A DNA stretch of 64,000 nt from Heliopora coerulea (taxonomy: Eukaryota > Cnidaria > Anthozoa > Scleralcyonacea > Helioporidae). The position numbers and the translations under genes were made by a program. The notes beneath the pieces were generated by a model. That model did not search any database. It saw nothing but the letters and a program-made list of their open reading frames with translations, and had not been told where the DNA came from. Shown in pieces: positions 20,982-31,600 of this stretch (within the stretch, counting starts at the first letter, position 1; the number at the start of each line of letters is the position of its first letter). The stretch is taken from the NCBI GenBank assembly GCA_030142905.1, contig JASJOG010000656.1, positions 1-64,000 of the forward strand, written 5' to 3'.

Positions 20982-23427
20982 GTATGGCAATAAACAAAAC
21001 GGGATCATGTCAGTAACTTTTAGCAATTGTAAATAGCTGGTAATAAACACAAAAGGAGGATCAATTCCACGGTCTTTTCAATAGTTCGATACTGGTTTAA
21101 ATGAGAAAAATAGAGCAGTATTTTGCCCACAAAAGAAAAACAGAAAAACAGAGCTTTGAGACTAGCAGATACCATGGCGAATGGTAATACAATAAATATC
21201 TACTGCGTTCCTAAAAGAACGGTTTGAAAACGGAAGTCCAAGCTAAAAAATAGCACAATGCATTTCAGCAGACAACTTATCAAGTGCTACTTCTGCTGAA
21301 AACTACAAAGCTGCATGAGAGTGTATTTATGTAGCTGGTTACCAGGTGACGTCATCTCAAAAAGTGAAGTGTCACTCAAAATAAAGTCAGGTTAACAACA
21401 AATTCCTTTTGTCGACATAATATAGATAAATTTTATCGACATAATATAGTTATATTATATTGATATATGTATATTATGCATAATAAACAAATTACTTTTG
21501 TCAACATATGTCGACATAATATATATTGTGTCGGCAAAAGAAATTTGTTTTCAACCTGCCTTTATATTGAGCGTTACTTCACTTTTTGAGATGACGTCAC
21601 GTGGTAACCAGCTACATAAATACACTCTCAGCTTTGTAGTTTTCAGCAGACGTAGCACTTGATAAGTTGTCTGCTAAAATTCATTGCACTATTTTTTAGT
21701 TTGGGCTTACGTTTTCAAACTGTTCTTTTAAGAACGCAGTAGATACTTATTGTATCACCATTCGGCATGGGACTGCTAGTCTCAAAGCTCTGTTTAAATT
21801 TGTCACCACGACAAAATCGTTATTTTAAAAACAGAGAACTAATAGTACTATCATCGCCACTTTTTAGTCTTGTTTTTTTGAAACTTTAGTCCTGTCATAC
21901 GTTTGCCATCTTGTTGTATTCTGCTAAATTTTATTATTCTGGGTTCTCGATTCATTGTACTATATTAATTTTTATTTATTGTATTTAGTTAGGCAATTAT
22001 TTGTGTATTTTTAGAGTTTGTTATTCTTTCTTTTTTATGTTATTAAGGACCCCTTTGAAAATCACTTTTGCGGAAGGGCTTCCTTATTAAATATCAAATA
22101 TCAAAATCCACTATTTTATGGACTGTGACGCGTTTTTTTAATTCTAAGAAATACAAAAGAATCAAAACAAATCCTGCTTGAACACTGTTTGAAATTATAA
22201 AAACCTCATGTCCCACCAGTTTTGAGAAAAATTGCTTGGAAATGTCTTGCACAGACAGATGAATTCAAGATTGGATACTTTGGGAACACGAAAACTATCG
22301 AGAGATATTAAAGTGTATATAAAGCGAAAAATAATCCCTCAGGTTTCGCCGTTAAATATGTCTTCAAGACGTTGACGATTGACGTTCTTTCTTATTTGCC
22401 ATCTTCTCTAATTTCAGAGATGTTCATGGTTTGAAAATTTATTTAGACAGCACCTTTAACTACTGAAAAAAGATAATATGATGGTGGATTTTTTCACTTC
22501 GCAGGCTTATTAAAAGCACTTACGACCTCACCCAATCAGCATTTTGAGATTAGTTTCGACAGATTAATGTCATGAGGCAATTCCATTACACCTTATCATA
22601 AAAAATCTAAAATATAATATGGAAGAAATATTTCTGATCACGCCGGAAATGCTTATGTCATTAGCAAAACCAGGGGAAGAAAAGGCAAGAAGCTGATTAT
22701 TGGAAGAAAGACTTCTTCTCCCATTCAAATCAAAATTCTTAGAGCTTTATGATTTAACTTTTAGACTACAAATAGGGCCGCGTACGATCCTACGTTTGTT
22801 CTTAGGGTTTCAGCCATACCAAATCGACAAATCAAGCGACCAAGCTCATTTTCAAATTGGTTAATAGTTATAACATTGTTTAAAAAACGATCAAACGAGC
22901 GAGCAAAAGAACCTCCCTTCCCTGACCCTCCCCCTCCCCTCCTTAAGGGTAAAGCGAGTTCACGGAAGCAGAGTCATTGCAGAGGCCCACCCACTTTGGT
23001 CCACCAGCACGAAGACACCAAGATTTGGGGCCCGTTACTTTTTGTTATATACTCGCAGAGTAGTCCGCTACATTTCATATGGGAAATTTTTCACGGGATT
23101 CTATGCAGATATCACGTATAATCGCAAAGTCAGTGATTTCACCAAAAAGATCTCAAAAATGATTACAGGTAGTCGTTTCAAGGTTAAGTAACTTCAATAA
23201 CTTCCGGTAAAATCCACGCTTTTTGAAATCTCATTCTCTCGTATCCTTCAACGTATTATTGTAAAGTTAAATAGTTAAATTTTGCCTAAGTGTCAAGCTG
23301 TGTAAATGAAGACTATCAATAGTATTACAATCACTTTTATTATTATTATAATTCTAATTCTAATTATTCTAATTATTATTATTATTATTACTATAGTTAT
23401 AATTATCATTGTTATCATTGTCTATAG
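20982..23427. other. Intron splitting FReD 2, carrying a long foldback element
   Basis: Holds the 21145-21796 palindrome and an ATT/ATA-rich stretch at about 23336-23410. Otherwise nothing recognised. Neither FReD 1 nor the duplicate FReD 3 has an intron at this position. Confidence 0.7.
21145..21796. mobile_element. Long foldback (MITE-like) palindrome
   Basis: About 300-base arms read as reverse complements at roughly 90 percent by eye. The outer ends are CAGAGCTTTGAGACTAGC and its complement, and the inner part near the centre is TCGACATAATAT-rich. No coding sequence lies within. Target duplications were not clear. Confidence 0.8.
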
Positions 23428-23968
23428 GTTTACTGTGACCAGGAAAGCTTTGGGGGAGGATGGACGTTGCTTCAGAGACGTGTAGATGGAAATGTCAGTT
23501 TTGAACGTCCTTGGGAAGAATATAAAAGAGGCTTTGGAGACCTAGAGAAGAACTTATGGCTTGGAAATGACTTTATCCACAGACTGACAAGGACCAAACG
23601 GGAGGTTTTATTCGACATGGAATCCGTGGCTGGTGACAAGGGTTTTCTACTATATAGATCTTTTCAAGTGGAAGGAGAGAATAGCGATTACCGGATGCAC
23701 ATTTCTGACTATCAAAACAATACGGTGGGAGACTGCATGAGATATCATAATGGAATGAAATTCAGTACAAGCGATCGGGATAATGATTTAAGTGATGACC
23801 TTCACTGCGCTACTTTTCGAAATGCTGGTTGGTGGTACAAAGGTTGTACTGCTTGTCATTTGAATGGACTATATGATTTTGACGACCCTTGGGATAGAAT
23901 CTATTTAAAAAAATGGAATGAGATAACGTACCTTGACAAAGTCCAAATAAAAATCCGTGATCAATACG
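23428..23968 (+). CDS. Fibrinogen C-terminal domain 2 (FReD), second exon
   Basis: Encodes VYCDQESFGGGWTLLQRRVD, EEYKRGFGDLEKNLWLGND, FQVEGENSDYRMHISDYQN, MKFSTSDRDNDLSDDLHCA, AGWWYKGC and HLNGLY. The calcium loop D-R-D-N-D and both late Cys are intact, as in ligand-binding ficolin-type FReDs. Phase 0 in, phase 1 out (GTAAGC). The two exons sum to 630 bases, equal to single-exon FReD 1. Confidence 0.93.
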
Positions 23969-25416
23969 GTAAGCAGAACTTGCTATTCTCACTATGAAAA
24001 GACAGTCAGTGATAGAGAATTGTATAACTTTATATATTCCTGTATATATTCTTTGAAACAAATAGAAAGTTTGTATTACTCCTTTGTAATTGAAAGTTTT
24101 TGTCGCTAATGCTTAGAGAACATTGTCATGAATACCTCGCTAAGTATTTGATCGAAATTGAGAAAGGAACCTCTCTTCTTTTTCCATGTTTTGATCAAGG
24201 ATACGTTGAATCGAAATATTTTAATTCATGCCTATGATATTCCTTACTTTACGTTTCCTCGAGGTCGACAAAGTATTTTTGCCGTATACATTTATTTATT
24301 GACCTCACTTGCTTGCATGGTATGTGCAAGTGAAATGCCGGACCCCAGTTTTTTTTAGCAAGGACTTAAGACTGTTGTCCGCCAGAAGAATTTTATCACT
24401 TGATAAAACTCGTCTGGTGGAAAATGTCACGCATGGTTAATACGTAATATTTATTGCTTAATTATTTCATTCAACTCTTTCAAGCATTCGACGTTCCTCT
24501 GACCGCTTGATAAGCTAGGTGTTGCAATCAGAGGTTGAATTTAGATTGCCACTCGATAGGGCGACAGCATTCCTCATATCGTTCTTTGAAGGCGTTCGTA
24601 CATCTAAATTTCCTCTTCAAAAATGTTGTCATAGCGAAAAAAGATGAGTGGTTATGGAACGTTGTTATCGGAAAAAAAGACAAATGGTGGTTAATTAAAT
24701 GGTGAGACAGGACGTTCTCACTGAACAGTGAGCGGGGTTTACCACAAGATTCCTGCCAGGTGATTGACTTCAACACAGCCAAACCCAACCTATGAAGTTA
24801 TTCCTATTTACGAAGTTTTTATGAGATACTCAGATAAATACCCTAATGGAGTTAATCTCATATTTGGTCATACAAAAACAAATTTCTGGAAAAGTTTCTC
24901 TCAGAAGCAACGTGCTTTGACTCCTTCCTGATAGTATCAGTCTTATTTTGTCTTACTCCTGGTAAAGCAGGACTATTTAATTCTGGCTTACTAAAGACAT
25001 CCTGTAAGAAAAGGATTATGATTTTCTCAATTAACTCTTTCCCGGTAGGATCGGTCTTCTGTACCTTTAGTCTGGCCAACACTCGACAATTTTAATAATC
25101 AAAAGGAGATATTCAGCTGGTAAAGAGTTAATACTTCTTAGCATATACCTCGGAGGTAAATAGTGTTTTCTGCGCAATCTGATTGGTTCATCAATCTCAG
25201 AATATCCTGTACTATATTCACCACCAAGCAAAACAAGATGGCGTCCCGTTTTGTTTCAGTTAAGCAATCTTCACAGTAAAATTCGGGGTTTTTTCCATCA
25301 CATCACTTTCTTTGATCAATTTTTTGTGGGTCTGTTAGTCTTTCCTAATTTTGTTTTTTCTGACATTAATTTACACGTTGACGTTGACTTTTACTGGTTT
25401 TATTTTATATTTTTAG
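23969..25416. other. Intron with a short hairpin
   Basis: Positions 24379-24422 form a near-perfect hairpin (AATTTTATCACTTGATAAAA core). No exon found. Confidence 0.6.
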
Positions 25417-25596
25417 CCGTGACCTGCAACGATCAGTATTGCTATTACTTAACAAAAAGTGAGAAATCATGGTCTGAGGCGCTTGAGGAATGTCGTAATT
25501 TTAACGCTGATCTTTTGTCGATTCACAACGCGGCTGATAACCAATGGATATCAAACGAAATACTTGCAAAGCAGGCCGTCGACCAAGTCCACCTAG
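25417..25596 (+). CDS. CTLD 2, first exon (cassette copy 1)
   Basis: Encodes CNDQYCYYLTKSEKSWSEAL, ECRNFNADLLSIHNAADNQW and VDQVHLG. This is the standard CTLD opening (C-Y-x-x, K-S-W-x-E-A, C-x-x-x-x-A-D-L-x-S-I, E-x-Q-W). It is 180 bases, phase 1-1, equal to its paralogue at 35978. Confidence 0.9.
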
Positions 25597-26324
25597 GTAT
25601 GTAATGCTTTAAAACTGTCTGTGTATATAAAAATTAATTGCCGCTGATAGGAAAGAGGACAAACCTCATAACAATAAAAAACCTTGACCAGCCGACAACT
25701 TCAAAAAATTATAAGAGGAAGCAAATTCCGAAAACCAAGGCCATCTTTCAACTTAAGATTTAAGTTATAAAAAGATGAAAACTGTGAAATGGTGATCACC
25801 ATTTCACAGTTAAGTTGAAAGACGGCCTTGGTTTTCGGAATTTGCTTTCTCTCATAACAATATTTGGGTTATTTTCTTATCCTCTTTTTGTGTTGAGATC
25901 AAATAGGGGATCTCCGAATGCATCTCGTACTGTTATTTCAACGTTCCTTGGACCAGTTTGGCATTTCGTGTACTCATGTGCATAATACTTCTTTTCCATT
26001 TTCATTTACATCGAAAGAAGCAAAAATGGCCATTTTACGGCAAGATCAAAAAAAATTACACTTTTGGCAAAGCAACAGGCCCGGTTTCTTGATCTTGATT
26101 TGAAATAATAACAATATAGTAATGATAATCATAATGATAATCATAATCATCATGATAATGGTATTCGTAATAATAATCGTAATAATAAAATAATATCAGT
26201 GGTTTCGGAGGGGAGATGTTACCGTGGATTGTTGTAGTAATTGTTTATTGCTATCGAATCAACGCATTAAGAGTAGACATCTTCTCAAGCTCTTATATAT
26301 ATATTTTTTTGATCAACATTCAAG
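25597..26324. other. Intron within CTLD 2 with a long hairpin
   Basis: Holds the 25720-25851 hairpin and an ATAATGATAATC-type repeat at about 26105-26195. Confidence 0.7.
25720..25851. repeat. Nested perfect palindrome
   Basis: The core 25780-25811 is a perfect 32-base palindrome (AACTGTGAAATGGTGA and its complement). Outer arms (AATTCCGAAAACCAAGGCC and its complement) also pair, apart from an insertion of about 28 bases in the left arm. Confidence 0.85.
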
Positions 26325-26486
26325 GTCTCGGAATGGAAAGGGGAAATGAATGGACTGATAGTAGTACAGTTGTATTCCACAATTTCGTAAATATAACAAT
26401 GAATTTCGGATGTGCCTTCCTGCAAAATGACGGCAAGTGGGGAATGGAAGGTTGCAAGGCTACGAAACGTGTTCTTTGCAAAAGAG
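26325..26486 (+). CDS. CTLD 2, second exon (cassette copy 1)
   Basis: Encodes GLGMERGNEWTDSSTVVFHN, FGCAFLQNDGKWGMEGC and KRVLCKRG. The late CTLD Cys residues are in place, but there is no EPN/QPD motif and no WND, so calcium-dependent sugar binding is unlikely. It is 162 bases, phase 1-1, equal in length to the paralogue at 36526. Confidence 0.88.
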
Positions 26487-26932
26487 GTAAGATTACATAA
26501 TTAACAATTCGACAACGAGACCGAGCTTTTAAGAGCAGAAAGTCAATGCATACAATGTTAAAAACTTTTTACAGCTTGCTATCCGTATTACCTGCATTAA
26601 GAGAAATTTCTAACCTGACGAGAGCTGAGGTGGTCAGATGAGTTGAAAGTGTGAGGAGAAGGAGTTAACCTCATAATAAAAACCACAAAAACCTATGATA
26701 CAATAATAAAATAGAGATTGGCTACTGAAACATTGTACAACAAGATTTTGGCGATCGCCAGCTGCAGAAGCTAATATTTTTCAATCAAGTTTCAATCTTT
26801 TAATCAAGCTATCCTTTCTCAAGATATCCTTTCACTCAAAAAACATGCTTACATCATTTCCGAAAACATCAGAACAAATTTGGTTATAATATCGATTTTT
26901 CGACGAAAAGGTATATTAAATGAAACTTACAG
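26487..26932. other. Intron, nothing recognised
   Basis: No feature supported. Confidence 0.5.
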
Positions 26933-27058
26933 AAACACGCCAAGTAAAGAACTTAAAAGAATTCCTGAGCAATAGATTTAGATTGGGTGCTAATGATAAT
27001 AAATTTTTAACTGATTTGTTTGATTTTTACTCTGATTCTTACCCGGTCATTATCAAAG
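26933..27058 (+). CDS. Candidate linker exon between CTLD 2 and CTLD 3
   Basis: Forty-two codons, phase 1-1, TTACAG acceptor and GTATAA donor. Encodes VKNLKEFLSNRFRLG then FLTDLFDFYSDSYPVI, likely helical, with no known domain. The duplicated cassette downstream has no recognisable counterpart between 36687 and 37086. It was therefore gained here, lost there, or is not a true exon. Confidence 0.45.
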
Positions 27059-27122
27059 GTATAATATTTCATATTAAATGTACTAGTTGTATGACATTCT
27101 TGTTTAATATTATTGGTTTCAG

Positions 27123-27311
27123 GTAAATTCTGTTATAAACGAAAATGTCACGTTGTAGGAGAAATAAAAATGCCATACGATAGTGCTCGTGATTATTGCC
27201 GTAATATCGGCTACGACCTGGCAAAAATATCAAATAACGAAGAAAACGAACACATTAGTAGACTTCTCCCTGCTTTTACGGCAGATTCCTCGTGGCCTGA
27301 AGTTTATGTCG
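27123..27311 (+). CDS. CTLD 3, first exon (cassette copy 1)
   Basis: Encodes KFCYKRKCHVVGEIKMPYDS, DYCRNIGYDLAKISNNEENE and EVYVG. CTLD opening with two N-terminal Cys (long-form type). It is 189 bases, phase 1-1, identical in length to the paralogue at 37086. Confidence 0.87.
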
Positions 27312-27985
27312 GTACGTGTAAGAACATGCAATCTTGTCTAAAAAATTAAAAAAAATGTTCCTAACTCTATGTTGTTTGGGTTTGCTGTTTTAATAGTTTA
27401 TAATACAAGTTTATTTAGTGGGTGCCTTGAGGACTGATAGTGCAAACGTCAAAAATTGTAAAGTATCTTTCCAAGCTGTTCAAAAAGGCGTAATATGATT
27501 TCTTAACATTTAATAACGCCTTATAACAATTTAATCGATCTCCTAAACGTGCTCGCTTTCGACCACAATGACCCAAGAAATTTTCCTTTCTCGACACCCC
27601 AATAACACTTTTTACAGAATTTTAGGGCTTTCAGGCATAAAAAAAGAGCGGGATGGAAAGTGCTCACGACCAGCATATCAAAATATATTAAAAAACCTAT
27701 GTCAACGTATCATTGAAGAAGATAATTTTTGTCCAAGTTGAACTTTGTAAACACCATATATTACCGGAGTGATGAAAAGTGCCGTAGTTAAGTCGTCATG
27801 ATTCTGAAATACTAAATTACATGGCAAGTGACAAATATAATATTTAACGGCAAGGTATTGAGACCCCTGGCTGATTTTCCTCATTTAAGGGAACGACCTC
27901 CAAGGGAATCGAATTTGGCTGAGAATTTCTTATTATATCCCTTTGTCAAAGACGTTTATTTTCATTTGCTTTTAATATTTTGTAG
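27312..27985. other. Intron within CTLD 3, nothing recognised
   Basis: No feature supported. Confidence 0.5.
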
Positions 27986-28159
27986 GCTTACTGTTTGTTT
28001 CCTCAGAGTTCAAGTGGATCGACGGGACACGTTTGCGGTATAGCGATTGGCGTAGCGGTAGGCCGACGCTTGGTGCAGACAAAGATTGTGTAAAACTTAC
28101 TTCAGAGGGCTGGGAAGATTGTACTTGCAGTACAACTTCATTTCCTCTCTGCGAAAGAG
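27986..28159 (+). CDS. CTLD 3, second exon (cassette copy 1), EPN lost
   Basis: Encodes FKWIDGTRLRYSDWRSGRPT, KDCVKLTSEGWEDCTC and FPLCERG. The strand that should carry W-x-x-x-E-P-N reads DWRSGRPT, and WND is W-E-D. The fold is kept but the sugar motif is gone. Its sister exon at 38088 keeps EPN. Phase 1-1, donor GTTGGT. Confidence 0.87.
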
Positions 28160-28674
28160 GTTGGTATGGTGGAAGGAGAGTCGACAAAATGTCGAAATGA
28201 GTTATATTGGACTGCAGTATGAAACAGTAAAAATTTTATCGCAGTCAATTTCCTGAATCCTTGCGCCGGGGGAATAATTGCAGTCCGAGATAATTCGTGA
28301 ATAACCATGATTACCGTTCAATGACCGAGGAAAGAGAGAACGAAGAAGTGGTTGCGCTTCAGCCCCCACTGCACGCTTTGATCAGTTAAAATATAACGAG
28401 AAGTTCAAAAATCCCTTTCACAGTCTAATCTAATCATTCAATTAAATACGTAAATTTAACGGGTAAAGCGAAATGATAAGTTTGTATAAAGGCCAAAGTA
28501 AAATTTTATTCTTTTATCAAAACGTCGTTTATAAGTTGGTGAAAATTTGAAGTAACATATAGAATATGAGCGGCCAAACAGCGAGGGATTAACATGGCGA
28601 ATCGAAATAAATCCCATTCAGTTCTAACGCCAACAATGCGTATTATATTACATTACTACGGTTAGTGGGGCGGA
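28160..28674. other. Intron sequence left of the inserted transposon
   Basis: Nothing recognised before the left terminal inverted repeat at 28675. Confidence 0.5.
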
Positions 28675-31600
28675 TATGTGCCGAATTTTGATCGGACTGT
28701 GCGCTTTAGGGTTAAAAGTGTCATATTTTGTAAAAACAATGGTTTTGTCAAAGCGATGAAAGTCTGATACGGAGCCATCGCGTATTTTGCTAGTGAACAG
28801 AGTTAAAGGACGCTATTAAGACCGCCTCCATCTTTACCGGAAGTGAAATGCGCCCTCATCACAACTAGTTTAAAATGCTTGAAGTTAATTCAAAATGTGT
28901 TTAGAAAACGTTATTTTTATAACAACAGGCTTGATTTAATGAAATAATACTGTAAATACTTTTTATAACTGACGTTTTTGAATGTTTTGTGCTATCTCCA
29001 TGTCGACCAGAAGTAAATAGCTTTTGTCCCGGAAGTGTGAAGTAACTCAAAAAAAGTTTCAATAGATAAATAAAAAGGTCAATGGCAGTGAAAAACTTAT
29101 GCAAAGAATCTTAAAAAGTACCCACGGAATCCTATAGGTCGTTTGGTGACTAAAGAAGGGATCGCGTAACAATTCAATTTGAAGTAAATCACATGACTTT
29201 AAGAAACTTGTTATTTATTTGTTCCAAAGGGTTAAATGGCATTGTTGATTTTGACTGTTAGCTTTAAAATGAGCTAAAGTTATGCAGCCTGGTGACCAAT
29301 AATCCACATGCTTGCTTGCCATCTTCTTTTTAAAACGTTTGCCAGACGTAAGGCCTGATTTACAATTCGGAAAGTGATCAAAATTTGGAGGAGATTCAGA
29401 AGCGGAAAAATGTAGTTGTGAACTAGAAAATCTACGAAAAGTAGTCATAGAAAGGTTTAATGCCACCTATAATAGAAAGACAGCTTTTAATTCTCACTAC
29501 AAATACTGTAAGTCTCAACATTCTCGTCTTCTGTTTTAGTTTCTTCCATTTTATCTTTTCGGTACAAAACGTTTTTCAATGACGAAAAATTTTATCAGTA
29601 TGTGTATTGTACAGTACTTCGTTGTGACATCACAAACTCAAATTTTCAGCGAATGCAATGAAGAAAAATGTCAGTAAATCGGGAAGTAAGCAAACAAGAC
29701 CAGATGGTAAAAGCAAGACTGACTGGGTTCGATGTGCCATTTGTCAAGGAATTAAAAATGAGTCTTTAAGATGTCCTGCTGATTCTAAACGAGTATAATA
29801 AAGTTCAGTGAACTTGACAGCATGCCTATAGACGTTGATCTTTCACGACTTGATGAAGGTGACGGCTTAGAAAATACGTTTTTGAGCTACAAAGCCCACT
29901 GGCACAAAAGTTTTTATGAGCAGTTCAACTCTATTAAGCTTAAACGAGCGGAAAAAAGGCGTGCATTGAAAAATGAGCATCCAGCTGGCGGGAAGTATAC
30001 ACGCTCACATTCAACTTTTTCCGATAATAAGGCAACACCAACGTGTTTTAAATGTGATGAAAGCAGTATTCGAAATAACCCTCTTCACAACGTGTCTACT
30101 CTTGGTTTAGATGCCCGTGTACGAAAATGTGCACTTGCACTACATGAGGAAAAGCTATTAGCCAAATTAAGTGCGAGTGATCTGGTAGCCCTGGAGGCAA
30201 AGTATCATGCTCCTTGTTTAGCATCTTTGCATAAAAAGGCAAGGACAATTGGAGATAAGGAGGATGAGGATGCTTCAATTCTGTAGCAGGCTTAAGATAT
30301 TGCACTTGTTGAACTTGTTTCATTTATCGAAGAGTCACGCTTGGTCAATGCTGCAGAGCTCCCAGTTATTAAACTCGCTAACCTGGCTGACACGTACAAG
30401 TCCCGTTTGATGCAGCTTGGTGAAAAGCTACTGAACGTATTCACACAACACGGTTAAAAAATCGCATTCTTTCCCAAAATCCATCTGTCGAAGAACAGAA
30501 GAATGGACGTGATGTCTTTCTGGCTTTTAAAAGTGATCTTGCCAACGTGTTAGACAAAGCTCACAACGAGGACTACGACGAAGAAGCGATGTATCTTGCC
30601 AAGGCTGCGAGTATCGTACGCAAAGACATGCTCTCGAAGAAGCAGACATTCAATGGATCCTTTGAATCTAATTGCCAGGTTAATTCTGTTCCAGCATCAC
30701 TTGTATCTCTAGTCAATATGATACTTTATGGTCCGAGCATTGAAATGCAAGCGAGCACGTCGTCTAAATCTCAAGCTGGTCTTTCAATTGCTCAGTTGCT
30801 ACAATATAACATCTATCACCGTCGCCGAGGTGGAGACGTTAAGCACGAGAGAAGAACCAAATCTCGTGAGACACCACTTTCTATTTATGTGGGGTTGTCA
30901 ATTCACGCGAAGACACGCAGCCGCAATCTTGTAGAAACCATGCATACCTTGGGACTTAGTGTGTCCTATGACCGAGTCCTTGCCATTTCCACAGATCTGG
31001 GAAACGCTGTTAGCCGTCGCTACCAGGAAGCAAATGTCTGTCCACCCAGTCTTCACGTGGGGTTATTTACAACAGCCGCTGTCGATAACATTGACCACAA
31101 TCCCAGTTCAACAACTGCGCACGACTCATTTCATGGAAAAGGGATATCGATGTTTCAACACACTACTGCTGAAGTATACGGCAACACTACAGTAGAGAAA
31201 ATTTGAATAGTTTGCAAGCCTTGTCTAATACAAAATCGGTAGCGGAATTATCCAAGTTTTATACTGAAGTTCCACTAACTGTTCTTCCTAACTAAACTCC
31301 TCCAGTCCCAGAAACGAGTTGCGAACTTCCAAGTCTCATTGGAAATGAAAAGACTATTAACCATGCGATGGAATAGGAACTGAATTGGCTCAAAAACGTG
31401 AACAACACCACTAAGAATCGAGCGAATTTAAAGGAGAACGAAACCTTTTCGTGAACAGCATATCACTCCACCACAGACCAGCAAAAAAATAATAGTCCGT
31501 CAGCCATATCCGTTCTGTTACCTCTTTTTCCCGATCAAGCCAAGTCAGAGGCAATGATCCGGTATGCAATGGAAGTCATCAAGGCATGCGTAAACCATCT

